Assembly: GCF_905147045.1 (NCBI RefSeq)
Contig: NC_065889.1
Coordinates: 12,219,001 to 12,283,000, forward strand
Length of the DNA: 64,000 bases
Direction: 5' to 3'
Origin: Nymphalis io
Lineage: Eukaryota; Arthropoda; Insecta; Lepidoptera; Nymphalidae
The notes beneath the pieces are model-generated. The model saw nothing but the letters and a program-made list of their open reading frames with translations. It was not told the origin of the DNA and made no database searches. A program made the translations under genes and the position numbers. This document shows positions 23,201 through 35,760 of the stretch, piece by piece (position 1 is the first letter of the stretch; every line of letters begins with the position of its first letter).

Positions 23201-25827
23201 GAAGTAGCTTGGACCCCAAGACAGGACTACTTTATATATCTTAAATCCGAGACTAACAACCCCAACCGCGGGCGGAACCGTAGTTAAATAAATAAACCGA
23301 GGCAGTCAAAATTATTATTATTTATTAGAAAATGACTTTGATTGTCTCGTTTTCTTAGTCTTTAATAAAAAAATACGCCTGCACTAACATGCAAGAACAC
23401 AAAAACATATGGTCAGAGATATTTATTATTACTACAAAAAAAAATGGTTTAACAATTCATGCATAATTAAACTCCACTCGAATTAAAACCCATTCAAATT
23501 ACTCGCCTCGATGGAAACATTACAAAATTCTATTTATTGTTTTAGAACACCATTGACCCAGCACACGGCCAGCTGATCAAAGTGGAAGCGATTTGTTTCA
23601 ATACATTCCTTAATTGAAATAGTCGTAATCAAAGTAGTTTTGTGTAAATTGTAGTCGCTCGCGGTACAACTGTACTAATAAAATAAAACAGTTGATCAAA
23701 CCGAACATACAACGTATTTTTGTTAACTAGAATTGAATTCTCTCGAAATTCTTCAGATAACACATTGAATTCTCTTAAATGTAAACTTTAGTCGTTATTT
23801 TAACAGAGTTTTAAATTATAATTATTTTACTTTTATGTAATCTTTTATAAATTAAAGTAGTAAAGAAAAATTAAAATAAATTTATTAACACAATTTTATT
23901 ATTTTTAATATTAAAAATCAATATCTAAAACGCATATGTATACTGCCAAGCGTTCATAAAGTTCTATCCTTTCTGGCGATAAGATATTCTTCGCATAACT
24001 TATAATTGATGGTAATAATGTTTTGGCAAACATAACAAAAAAAGTATTCGAATTAATGTTACCAGTACAAAAATATATCAGAACCTCTTCGTTTAGTTAT
24101 AAATATTTGCATATATTATTTAAAATCTTTAATGTTTATATATTTAATATGTTTAATGTATTTGGAATTCTCGCTCTAAATTCGCGACGGGAAACGCAAC
24201 GCCGCGCCGTAAAACTTAAGTGTAGATGATTTCGCGGCATCGCGTTCGCGTTTCGCGGCATTCCCTATTCGGTGTCGGTTTTTAGTATCCCGACAGTGTG
24301 AAGAGAGCGTTGCAAGCGTAGATCGTCATTTTTTTCGCGCAGAGATCACGCGCGAATCACGGCTTAAGTTCGCGTCACGATTCATAATAAGTGTAGAGCC
24401 GGCTTAAGACATATACGTACACAAAGATTAGCTTTCACGAGTTCTTCCACATATAAACTTAAGCTATGCCTAATCTCGCACTCCTCCGTGCGATCTTTAA
24501 AAAAGGTATCAAGTTTCACGTAATCTTAACATATTAATTACAATATTTCAACTTTTAAATAAAAGAAACAGCATTTCAATGAAGTAACAAATTTTAAACA
24601 TCACGTAAAATAAAATTTCTTATTATGACATTATTCAATCAACAGCTCGGATCTGAGACATACAATTACAATACATTAAAACGAAATACGAATTGCGGGT
24701 ACTAACGAACGTCGCGGTGTTGCAAATTGAAAAATAAAATAAACATTAATTTTAGAACCAAATAAAAATTCAACGAGCGGCCGAAGCGGCGCCACTGGAC
24801 GCGGTAATAAATCAGAATATGTCTGCCCTTGGTTCGACTAATAAATCAGTCTTCCACATGATATTCAGAACATGGTTTGCCGTTTGATTAAAGTCGAAAA
24901 TAGATTTGAAATGAGAAAGAGATGGCGAAACATATGTGTCAAATAATGAGGTATGGTGAATCATCCTACCTGTCCTGGAGCTTGGTAAACGTGATAGAAA
25001 AGGACAAAAACTTTTACTGCGTTCTTAATAAAATTATAAAAAAAAATGCGAGCAAAATAGTAAGTATAATTTCCAATATTGTAAATATTTTCTATTTTAA
25101 TTAATGATTTGCTTAAAACGTGTTTCTTTTAAACATGTATATACATATATAATACGGGTATGTGATATTCAAAATAAATTACGAACAAAGGAAAGAAGTT
25201 CAGTTCTAGAATTGATTATGTCGGAGGTCACACGGGCCGCGAATCGAATAGTAATTGCAAAAACCGGTTTAATGCATTAATTGTTTTTTCATAAAATAAT
25301 GACAAGATTTACAACAAGTTTAGTTTAAATATCATGATAAATATCACATATCCAAATGAACAATCGTCCGCCATATTACTATTTGTTGAGATTTGCAAGA
25401 GATTTAAATTACGTAATCTATATTTTAAAAAAAAAAAGTTAATATTCAATTCCAAGTTTAATTACTTACCACGAATCCAATGATCGTAAAAACAGTAACA
25501 GTGATCATATAAAAAAGTTTTTATATATATAACCTAATAACATAACACATAAGAGTAGGTGCCTCTATAGTAATAAATCGTTTTATTATACTGATGTTCT
25601 GCGGTTTCGAACTATATTAGTTTGTAAATTGTGTGTAGGTGTGTCTTGAAATATAACAATTATCTTTGTTATTTTAAAACAATCGCACGGCTTATTCAAC
25701 AGTATCAATTTCACTTTACTAAACATTTTGAAGTTATTTGCATATGCAATTTGAGTCACATCGGCATTGAAACGAATTCTAGCATTGTGTAATTTTGAAT
25801 CACGTTTCAATCACGTATTGGTTACCT
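23201..25827. other. Non-coding stretch with one GC-rich block
   Basis: AT-rich intron except for the CG-rich block at 24175-24400, listed separately. No exon is recognised. Confidence 0.4.
24175..24400. mobile_element. CG-rich block, possible miniature DNA transposon
   Basis: The block is full of TTCGCG-type words (TTCGCGACGGG, TTTCGCGGCAT, AAGTTCGCGTCACG) in both orientations, unlike anything around it. Related words near the ends (GCTCTAAATTCGCGAC on the left and, inverted, GGCTCTACACTT on the right) suggest subterminal inverted repeats of a non-autonomous DNA element. No transposase is visible. A regulatory CpG-rich element is the alternative. Confidence 0.3.
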
Positions 25828-26100
25828 GGTGTATAAGGTCTGTAATGTATGACTGCATTGTTACGAGACCCTGAGGTTCTGGACTCAAATCCGGGTCGGG
25901 CAGAGGGACATTCTAGTGCCTCGGAAAGCACGTAACCTACTACGTCTGAACTCTTGTCGTGTCGGATTTTACGTCCCATCGGATTATGACACATATTTGT
26001 GCACATATTTGTGCACTTTAACATGTCCCTCGCAATTCTTCTTTAAGAATTGCAGTCGTGGCTGAAATATGTCCAGAGGACATCATCCTAATGTTCAAGT
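25828..26100 (+). repeat. R3 SINE with degraded head
   Basis: B-box-like GGACTCAAATCCGGGTCGGG, then GTGCCTCGGAAAGCACGTAA and CCCATCGGATTATGA, ending near CCAGAGGACATCAT. Full length but diverged. Confidence 0.7.
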
Positions 26101-26590
26101 ACCAATGTATATATGTGTTCTTTGATATTAAGTTGTAATTTAAAAAAAAAAACATACTTTTATATTAAAACGCTATTATATATTTCAGAACTTAAAGAAC
26201 GATAAACAAAATATTATAAAGCAGTCATTATCGTTGCGTTGTTAATTAATTTAGGATACCGTACATGTACGACATAGGTTGATGCGTGTTGTTATTACAA
26301 TTAAAATTATATGTAATCACCGAGCGATTGTCGCGGACAATTATGAGAAAATCGATGCAATTAATTTATAATTTCAAACAATACATCTAGCTCGTCAACT
26401 TCGAGAATGTATAAAATTGAATTACAGATTAGGCAATAAAAAAATTACGACTATCGGAATTATCATAATTCAACGAAGCATGTGTTAAAATCAAATAAAA
26501 CTGTAAAATATACTCATTTTTAATTACTTTTATTGATATTACTTTGTTGTATTTGTGATACATATATATGTACACACATTATACATTTAC

Positions 26591-26887
26591 ACTGGTGGTA
26601 GGGCTTTGTGCAAGCTCGTCTGGGTAGGTACCACCCACTCATCAGATATTCTACCGCAAAACAGCAATACTTGATATTGTTGTGTTCCGGTTTGAAGGGT
26701 GGGTGAGCCAGTGTAATTACAGGCACAAGGGACATAAAATCTTAGTTCCCAAGGTTGGTGGCGCATTGGCTATAAGCGATGGTTGACATTTCTTAGAATG
26801 CCAATGTCTAAGGGCGTTTGGTGACCACTTACCATCAGGTGGCCCATATGCTCGTCCACCTTCCTATTCTATAAAAAAATAAAAAAA
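26591..26887 (+). repeat. A-tailed retroposon R1, copy 7
   Basis: Full-length plus-orientation copy ending in TATTCTATAAAAAAATAAAAAAA. Nearly identical to copies 9 and 11. Confidence 0.88.
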
Positions 26888-26927
26888 TCTTCATAAAACA
26901 CTATGAAGTATCAATAGCGCAATAATT

Positions 26928-26978
26928 TACGGGCCGCCTAGCGGTGTATAAGTTGTAGGTTCGATGCTGACCCATTCT
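26928..26978 (+). repeat. tRNA-like head fragment
   Basis: A-box-like GCCTAGCGGTGTATAAG followed by B-box-like GTAGGTTCGATGC. It resembles the R3 head but has no matching body after it. It does not fold as a tRNA by eye. Confidence 0.3.
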
Positions 26979-27253
26979 GTTTTCGTCGTCCCCACTTCTA
27001 ACACAAGCTGTATTAGAGAGTTAAATAGGAATATTATATTATATTTAGTTAAAAGCGGACATTATATATCAAAGAGTATTTATGAAATCACAAAATAAAA
27101 AATATATTTATACAATACTAGCTAATCGTCCGGCTTCGCCCGTTAGATAAGAAGAAAATGTATTTTAGAAAGGATTTGCGTGAAGTCTGTTCTTAGTGAG
27201 CGTCTACGTCGGGAAAGCTGTGATAAATTTCAAGTGAATCGGGCGCATGCCTT

Positions 27254-27434
27254 AGGAGATCTCTTGATCACGTTAAGACGGAAAGGGTACCGCTGGTTTT
27301 TTAGTGAGTATTCCGATGTTCGGGGTGCACTCGGCACCTAGGACAGCGGCGAGCCCCACATACCCGCCCACTGTTCCCGTGGGGGATAAAGCGTAAGTGT
27401 TTTTCCAGCGTTAAAAAAAAGGAGATCTCTTGAT
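27254..27434 (+). mobile_element. Truncated LINE-like 3' tail with 15-bp target-site duplication
   Basis: Perfect direct repeats AGGAGATCTCTTGAT at 27254-27268 and 27420-27434 flank a 151-bp GC-rich insert (27269-27419) that ends in an A-run. The insert includes GGGTGCACTCGGCACC and GGCGAGCCCCACATACCCGC. This is the signature of a short 5'-truncated non-LTR retrotransposon copy. No reverse transcriptase is present. The preceding 27120-27253 is a second, unclassified repeat-like piece with CGTCCGGCTTCGCCCG. Confidence 0.75.
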
Positions 27435-27479
27435 GAGTGGTACGGTACATATGGTTCGGTTATATATACACCGTAACCG

Positions 27480-27775
27480 TACCGTAACAGCCTGTGAATG
27501 TCCCACTGCTGGGCCTCCTTTCCTCGTTTTGAGGAGAAGGTATTGGAGCTTATTCCACCACGCTGCTCCAATGCGGGTTGGTGGAATACACATGTGGCAG
27601 ATTTCAGTGAAATTAGACACATGCAGGTTTCCTCACGATGTTTTCCTTTACCGTATAGCACGAGACGAATTATAATCACAAATTAAGCACATAAAAATTC
27701 AGTGGTGCTTGCCCGGGTTTGAACATATTATCATCGGTTAAGATTCACGCGTTCGTACCACTGGGCCATCTCAGC
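27480..27775 (-). repeat. R2 tRNA-derived SINE
   Basis: Minus-orientation copy, with a damaged B box (the usual GGGTTCAAACCCACG reads differently near 27718-27735) and a small deletion near the 3' end. It lies 46 bp from the LINE-like tail, inside a repeat-dense cluster that runs from 26591 to 28023. Confidence 0.85.
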
Positions 27776-27879
27776 TTGTATACACATATATAGATAACTA
27801 TCTCTGTATCGTGTTTTATTTGAATCCAGCCATTTAAGTAGGATAGTGATTAGTGACGCACCATTCTAACAAACATAAA

Positions 27880-28023
27880 CTTTACGTTGCCAAAAGGAGA
27901 ACATAGGAACTAAGATGTTATGTCCTTTGTGTTTTTCGTTAGGTCACACACATATTTAAACAGATACGTAGCATAAAGTATTTAACCGTTTGACGGTAGA
28001 AGAACTGTTGTGTGTTGGTACCC
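27880..28023 (-). repeat. Decayed R1 fragment
   Basis: Collinear words of the R1 family in minus orientation: GGAACTAAGATGTTATGTCC, then TTGACGGTAGAA and GTTGGTACC. Many substitutions. Confidence 0.55.
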
Positions 28024-28530
28024 AATAATATAACACTTATCAAAAAGTAGTTTCGCTAGCGGCTTCACCCGCGTTTCGAGAGGTTACCTGTGTGTTCCTA
28101 ATTCTACTAATATATAACGATTACGATACGTTTCCGATTCAATTCCAATCCAACTTTGACTATTATATATTTAATCGGATCGGAACCGAACCGATATGGT
28201 GTTAACATATACCGTTGTGTCAAAAACTTAATTGTTGGCTTTAATGCCAATAGTCGATAATTAAATTATTGAATAGGAAAACGGATAATCGACAACGGTC
28301 ACGCTTCAATTCGATCGCGATCAAGTGATAATTTGTTCGTAGAATTGGTCTCGTGTACGCCTAACAACGAGTATAAATTTTCTTGATGATCGATTGAGTA
28401 GTTAAGACGTAAAAGTGTAAGAAACAAAGTCACTTTCGTATTTATAGTATCAGTTACGATTTATTTTTTATATTAAAATTATATATTTTCATTGCCACTT
28501 AAACCCTCCTAGAAGTGTTACAATAAAATC

Positions 28531-28594
28531 GTGTTAAACATCTGTATGTTTAACACGAAGTACGGTGAGGTATCTGTATACCTCACCGTACTTC
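28531..28594. repeat. Two adjacent perfect hairpins with identical loops
   Basis: Hairpin 1: GTGTTAAACAT (28531-28541), loop CTGT, ATGTTTAACAC (28546-28556). Hairpin 2 follows with no gap: a 17-bp arm at 28557-28573 beginning GAAGTACGG, loop CTGT (28574-28577), and its exact complement at 28578-28594. Both are centred on ATCTGTAT. The arms are perfectly paired, which implies recent origin or selection. Confidence 0.9.
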
Positions 28595-28914
28595 GACGCT
28601 TCGCTGCGCAGCTGTTCGGTTTTTATCGCGGAATTACTTACACTAATGCGCACGGCATTAGCTTGCTTGTAAACAGTCTCGCTAATAATAAGTTTTCAAG
28701 TGCCTACCGTGAAAATTACTGAGAAACTAATAGCTACTTTATCGACTTTTATCATATAAGATTATTAGATGTCTTACTAAACGCAACGAGTATAATATTT
28801 TACAAATACACACTGTGGTGCTTAAACTATTATGACATTTGTGCCGTACAGGATAAGGATATTTTTTCATTCATGGTATAAATAAAATAATTATTATGTT
28901 ATTAATCTTTACTA

Positions 28915-29065
28915 ATATTATAAATAGTATGTAAGTTGCGCTTTAAATACTCAACCGATCATCATGAAATTTTGCATATACGTTGTCAGGGGCACCGAAA
29001 AGGTCATAGGGTAAGTAAAACCTCTCCAGTCCCCACACACGGGCGAAGCCGTGGACAGAAAAAAG
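28915..29065. repeat. Unclassified lepidopteran-type repeat fragment
   Basis: It contains TCATGAAATTTTGCATATACG and ACACGGGCGAAGCCGTGG, phrases I associate with common, poorly classified lepidopteran repeats. Similar short pieces occur at 27120-27150 and 28050-28090. No coding capacity. Confidence 0.35.
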
Positions 29066-29413
29066 ATAGTATAATCAAGACGTAACATGTAGATTTTAAA
29101 CGAAAATTCTGACGTGATTTTTAATATGCTTATAATTAGGAAAACATCATGAAGAAAAACCAGTGCCTAATCTCAGATTATAAAACAAAAAGTTTATAAT
29201 CTGAATCTCCAACACTAGTTATTTTGTAGTATGTACATATAATACATATTATATTATATTTAAACATAATTTATCAAATGTATACAATAGAATGCGGGAC
29301 TTACGTTATTATTACCTTTACAATGTCAAATATAATTTACTAATGAAATATTAAAATTCTTTAATACGCTTTTAGGACCGTTCTCTTTTATAAAAGGAAT
29401 TATTTAAAAGATC

Positions 29414-29586
29414 ATTTATAATTTTTATCTCGTGCTATACGATGAAGGAAAACATCGCGAGGAAACCTGCATGTGTCTAATTGGAGCAGCGTGGTGGAAT
29501 AAGCTCCATACCTTCTCCTCAAAAAGGGAGAGGAGGCCTTAGCCCAGCAGTGGAACATTCACAGGCTGTTACTACTACTACTACTA
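29414..29586 (+). repeat. R2 SINE fragment with internal deletion plus ACT microsatellite
   Basis: The copy starts in the body (ATCTCGTGCTATACG), jumps from GCATGTGTCTAATT directly to GGAGCAGCGTGGTGG, and ends in CACAGGCTGTT followed by ACT trinucleotide repeats (29571-29586). Confidence 0.8.
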
Positions 29587-29760
29587 GAAGATCTTTCAAT
29601 ACAGATAGCTATTACAGCATATATATAATATGGGTATATGCATATTCGCTCTGAGATGTCGACGGCTGGCATGTTTGTGAAGATACTCAAGCATTCTGTT
29701 TATAATCAGTCATCGTTGAAGTTCGCTCGATTTACGAGAATTATAATGAAACAAACGATG

Positions 29761-29824
29761 AGCCATCATTCTTGGATATACAAAATTGAGCGCGTTGCCC
29801 ATTTCCCCATTTGAGGTAAACCAT
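29761..29824 (+). repeat. Direct repeat unit a (unknown repeat)
   Basis: Shares TACAAAATTGAG and TTTGAGGTAAACCAT with 30156-30218 in the same order and spacing, about 395 bp apart. It does not belong to families R1-R4. Confidence 0.6.
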
Positions 29825-30055
29825 ATTACGAATGCATATTAAATCCATTCATTAGTTATGACTGAGTGTAATGTCAGTTTATCGAAGACAATTTATGATG
29901 TGTAACCAATTTAATATTACAAATTACCAACAAGTTATGGGCGAAGGATTAAGTCGTGTAAGGTTACAATTATGTTTATCAGGTACTTTTATATTATATT
30001 TTATTTATATTATTAGGTACTTTTTATTTATAGTTTTGTTTATAGTTTATTAAAA

Positions 30056-30116
30056 GCATTGAAGCAGCGTGGTGGAATAAGCTCGGAACCTTCTCCTTCA
30101 AAAGGTGAGGAGGCCT
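30056..30116 (+). repeat. R2 SINE fragment
   Basis: Only the segment around GAAGCAGCGTGGTGGAATAA and the CCTTCTCCTTCAAAAGG palindrome remains. Confidence 0.7.
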
Positions 30117-30155
30117 ATCCTTCTACATAAAGCCTGTTTAATTTAAGGAACCAAT

Positions 30156-30218
30156 CGCCATCGTGCTTGGATTTACAAAATTGAGTGTATTGCGATTTTC
30201 GTTTTTGAGGTAAACCAT
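30156..30218 (+). repeat. Direct repeat unit b (unknown repeat)
   Basis: Partner of the unit at 29761-29824, with several substitutions. The pair brackets the R2 fragment at 30056-30116. Confidence 0.6.
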
Positions 30219-31683
30219 TAAATCATAAAGATCAGGCCATGGCGTTTTTTTTTAATTATCAATAATAATCGTTCATTCGTTATTCTATGAGTTTATGCAC
30301 CTTCCCGTATGAGCAAAGCTTACCCACATTACAGTGGGAGTACCCCAATATGTTGCGTCCAATAAAGTAAGAGTTCTTTGGGGTCCAAAAAGTATTGTTA
30401 TCTCGAACGTTAAAATGAACGGAACTGCGGTCTGTTGCTCGTAGGAAATATCTTAATAAAAAATGCGATAGTCTGTTTGTTTTTATACATCACGTTCGAA
30501 AGACTGAACACATTTTAATGAGGTACGAGTATATAGATCAATTACGTAAATAGGAACATAATAAACATGGAACACTTTTTATATTTCAATTTATGATTAG
30601 CGAAGTGTGAACGGAGAACAATAAATAATACTCATATCTTATTGTTTCTAATGGAATATTAAATATCAAAGACATTTAAATGTTGCTATATTACAAAAAA
30701 CATCGCTCGAAAGCGATTCGCTTGCTTCCATTGCGAAAGAATATAGATAATGATAAAAGCGCTGTTTCACGGGCAACTGATAACTGTTGAGTGATCGTAG
30801 ATGTAATATAGATAGGCGAGTGTTTAATCTAACAAGTGGGAGTTCCGAGGCGATGTCAGGGTTTCGGCACCGGCAGTGTGAAAATAGAACAGCAAGTAGG
30901 TCGTTTTACTTTCGATCGCGTATCTGTGCATCGCGTAACTGTGTTTGTGGTATTGCCAAAATTTATAAGAATTACATATTTTTATGTATGCCGCTTCATA
31001 TATTAAACTTGAAAGTATTTTTCTGAAACTGATTATGCGGCATCCTCGAAGGGGCTAGGGGTTAAATCTTTTAAAAATAATTTTAAAGTTAACGTAATTA
31101 ATATTTAAAAGAGGTGGGATTAATTTATTTAATAAAAGATTTCAAAAAACATTACAGCGAACGAATAAAGTTATTCTTTAGTAAAATTTTAATTTTAAAT
31201 GTTTAAATAGAATTATCGAACAGCCGTAATCGTTATTCGTGTTGGCAAGTTCTTTTTGATCGGAATCAGTATTGTGTATATAAAACTTCCCCCTTCTTGA
31301 ACATCACAGACCAAACATTTTTTTCTAATTCCAATAACTGATGCAGCTGCGTTTATTTATACTTTATCTTCAACTCGTTCGGCCTCAGGCCACGGGTACG
31401 TTTAATATCCACGTTAATTGACGCGGAACCCGCATTCCTCGAGACGGAATCTTTAGGATGTCCCTCTGGTATACGAATGAGTATTTATAAATAATATAAT
31501 AAATCGCAAGGCAGATGACGAATGAAATAATATGTTTTTGTATCAATCATCAGTTTAGTCTATAATCTCATCATGTATCCTTGGCGAAATAATTTATAAT
31601 ATATAATTTGTGTTCTCTTGGCACATAAATAAGCAATATATATAAAAGAATAAGCAATGTTAATTTTGACCTTAATGTTCAAA
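30219..31683. other. Non-coding stretch, no recognised feature
   Basis: AT-rich intron with modest GC-richer patches near 30300-30460 and 31370-31460. No exon or known repeat seen. Confidence 0.35.
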
Positions 31684-31941
31684 AAAATAATAATATCCTG
31701 GGACATTTTTCACACACGGCCATCTGATCCCAAATTAAGCTTATACAAAGCTTGTGCTATGGAAACCAGACAATTGATATACTACTTTTTTTTTTGAAAA
31801 TACATCCTTATATAGATAATTACACCCAGACTCAGGACAAACAGACATGTTCATGCACACAAATGTCTGTCCTGGGTGGGAATCGAACCCACAACCTTCA
31901 GCGTGAAAGGCAATTATTTACCAACCACGCCAACCGGCCCG
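31684..31941 (-). repeat. tRNA-headed SINE (family R4), copy 2
   Basis: Inverted full copy: ACACACGGCCATCTGATCCC at the 3' side, and at the 5' side the B box GGGAATCGAACCC and an A-box region, ending at CCAACCGGCCCGTC. An 11-bp insertion-like duplication (AAGCTTATACAAAGCTTG) interrupts the body. Confidence 0.8.
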
Positions 31942-34900
31942 TCATAAAAAAAACTAAATATAACGATCTACTCAGTTTTTTTTTAATTGCATGTAAAATA
32001 TTTATTATCTATAATTTTATAAAGACAAATATAAAATTTTCTAAGATTTTATGCTTAATATCATAAAATTATACAAAATAACAGAAAAAAAATAGAAATA
32101 TCTATGGCTAAGATTATGAGCGATGTAATGTCGCGAAAATAATTTTTAAACGAAATTAAAAACGATTTGTTCAAACAGTCTTGTTAGTTTTCTATATGTG
32201 TATTTATAAAGATTTTTTTTTACAAATTCCGAATAATTAAAATACTTAATTTGTTATCAATCTATACCGCCTGCTCTAATAATCAATTTAAGGGCCATTT
32301 CTCATTCATGTAATTTTTTATTTATAAACGATCTCCCATTTTAAGTTAATGGTATTTGTAATATAACATTGTTTCTGATAGCTATGCAATCTAAGGCTAG
32401 TTTGTTTATATATGAACACAAACTCTACAAGTAACTGACTATGCGTTTTAAATCTATAAAAAATATTTTTATGCTTTTTGAAGTCGATTTATATGTTTGC
32501 ATTCTCGTTTCTCATCCCTTACTTACTGAAACAACCTGAGGTCAGACTCTCCCACTCTCGAGAAATCCACTATAACTTTGAATCTAATTTCTAGAACAAA
32601 TATTGGATGATAATTTGCGGTTAGGAAAATTAGTAGTAAATTAGACAATAAATGACAAACATTGCATAAATACCAAAAGCCATTCCTATAGTAAAAACAT
32701 CCTTCCTGGGGTTGGTTTCGATTATGTAATAAAATCCTTTATAGAATACTTTTACCTCTTAATATAAAAATCATATTATAAATTAAAACATATTTTAATT
32801 AATTTAATTAAAATTCGTTATAAAAGCCCAATTGAATAAAGTATATTTTGATTTTGACAGATCGATAGTTTTTATGAAGATCGCTTACATTTCATTGCAT
32901 ACATCCGGAGGAAGCAGTTTAACATTCCTTTTTTGAATTGGTTTAAACCGCTGACCGGTGTATCGTTATTCGTCATGTTCTCAGTTGTCCGAAACTGCAC
33001 TACACGGGTAACACCATTTATGACTAATAGATTGCGACGACAAAAAACTTACAATCTAACAAAAGTGTCGTAATTCCACACCGTTATAAGTTTCTTTGCG
33101 AATAAATGCAATGTCATATCAACTTTGAATCGTAAGTAGTAAAGCTCAAAATTGTATGATCGTAGGATACTAGCGGAGGCGGTCGGCGCTTTTGACAGAG
33201 CGAGATAACATCTACATTGAGCAGGTAGGCTTTTATTACAGCCCCTTAGTCCCTAACCACGATTTTTAGTGTTACATATCACACGGGTTCACATGAGAAT
33301 TACATTTATACGATTATGATTAAGAAGTTAATAAACCTCAAGAACACGAGCTTGATGGTTTTGTGTATCTGAATTAATCGGTTTTGATAATAATTTCATT
33401 TTGTTTTCGTTAATAAAATATCTTCTATGTAGCCATAAGTGATTGTTTGTTGGCTACGTTCAAATGTTGGCTAAGGCTATACGGCTGTACTGTCCTGATT
33501 TTTTTTTTTAATAATTTCATGTGTAGTCGCTGGTAGAAGTAGGAGAAGCATGTGTACAAATAAGATTCCTTTGTCTTATTATAAAAAAGATGTCGAAGAG
33601 AAATCAACTAATTGTTTTTTTAATTAGCGCATACCATGACATCGATCGAAATACTGCGAATGCTTGTAATTGTTTAGGAATTATTAATTTTTTTATACGT
33701 GTAAAATTACGCTTTTATGCAAAATTGATACAAAATGACTTATACTATCGACCTGCGTTCATTTCTGACAATAATGAACTCTATTTTCTACACGATAAAA
33801 GTTTTTTCTATAAGATTATTAATTCAGTAGTAAGAAATGTGAACCTTATAACGACGGCAATAAGGCTCTTTGTGAGGCTTTGTCGGTTGCCTATTAATAA
33901 ATAAACAAACACCGCTCGCAACTAGGATGCTTTGCCAGAGATCCGGAAACAAAACAGTACGACCGCGGCAAATATTTGTCTTGTGAAGACAAACAGTGCG
34001 GAGACAGTATAAAGGACCCTTAGCAGTCAGGTACGGCAACAAAGTGAAACTGCTCATTAACTGTTATACAAAGATATGTATAAGATAGGCTAACGTATAT
34101 TTTTTTTTATATATATTTTGCTTTAACTACGATCCAAGATACAACGATCTTGTAAAATTATAAATAATATTTATTTAGCGTTTAGAAAGAGTCATTTTTG
34201 TTGTGACACAAAGCGTTAGATTTCATAAGAAATGTAAATATAATAAATAAGGGCATTAGATATTATGACGATATAACGAAAATTGGTTATGCTAACACAT
34301 TAATTAGTACAGCAAATATATAAACAAGATAAAGATATCTATCAGAATATTTACGCAAAGTGTACCTATAAGGGCAGGTGTATAAATAAATGAGAACTAT
34401 AAACGGCTTATAAAAGGCGAGGTTCAACGTTCGTGATCTGGAACCAGATCGAATGGAGGTCCAAGGTTTTCAATCACGCCGGCCAAGCGCCGGCGAGATG
34501 AACTGCATTCCACCAGTCTTTGTCATGTTAACCAAATAAGTGGTTCATTATTATGTTATTTTAACAAACCATAGCGCAACCGTTTACGTCGTCCATTAAG
34601 TGGTCTTTTTGTCAACGACATGAATACCACATACCAAAATTAACATAGTAAAAGATTCAAATCCTGTGCCAAGGACTACTGAAAAACGTTGCGAGACAAG
34701 CTGAGCTGTTCAGTCGTTCGGGCGACAAAAAAAAACGTATTAATTATTTATCACATGCATCGTAACAAGGAAAACAACGTGAGGTTATTAGCATAATGCA
34801 AATGAATAAATTTGTCGCGAATTCGGTGTTATTATCATAAAAGTACGAATAGGTATGAGCTGGTGCCTGATTCTCTGGTACCCTTAGAATTTATAGGTGG

Positions 34901-35579
34901 ATATAAAGATATAGAATCGTCCTATTTTAATACATATATATTTATTATTAAATAAATCTCAATATTTGAAATTGAATTAATTGGTTTCAGCTCAGTAATT
35001 TTAGATAGAAATTTAATTGATGATCAGTATATAAAAAAATAAGAGTAACATTCTCGAACGGTTACAGAAAGTTTCGCAACATTTCAGAACACATTCTCGA
35101 ACTAGACCAGTGTATCGAGTACTCATCAGACCCTTATGTAAAGAGACTTTTGTCGTACATTTGGCACAAACTGACTACTCGATACTCGATGCACAGCACA
35201 CTGGAGTAAATACAGCTGTTGGCTTTCCTAACGCATGTAATGTAGTCGATTCATTAATGTTCAATTTATTGATGTGCGTTTATAAATATTTACGTCGCGT
35301 ATTATTGCGTCTTGAATAAATCATGCATTATTTCTGGTAACGACAAATTTTATTCTCAACTTATACATTTTCTACTCGTATCCGCAAGTCAAGCAAAGGT
35401 CGAATATTTATATTTTTTGACATGGTAACATTAAACCTGAATATCACTTAATCGTATAATTCTGTTAAATAATTGTTTTGTTCTTTCCTTTTTTAATCAC
35501 TAGTGCTTTTTAAATTAATAACAATCAGCAATGTAACAAACTGCAGCTTTAGTAAAATCAATTTGTAATAAAAAGCGAG

Positions 35580-35760
35580 AGATTTCGATTCTGGTCCTTT
35601 GTGCCGTTCGACGACTTTTTTGTACGTCCGAGTCGCCCACTCGAGTTTTTGGAATTCCTACTTTCCCCCACCTCGGGCCCGCACCGCCGGGGGTCCACGT
35701 TCATTCATAACGCCGCGTGATGTCTATCTCTTGACACCCTAGTAGCATTTGTTTCGACTA
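35580..35760. promoter_or_regulatory. GC-rich island, candidate intronic regulatory element
   Basis: The segment with CCCCCACCTCGGGCCCGCAC and CACCGCCGGGGGTCCACG is the most GC-rich place in the intron apart from the block at 24 kb. It matches no repeat seen here and has no exon-like structure. Confidence 0.25.

Noticed and set aside
33590..33904. 104-codon ATG ORF as a gene
   Set aside because: True ATG, but composition follows the AT-rich background, and there is no recognised domain, splice context or signal peptide. Left as unassigned.
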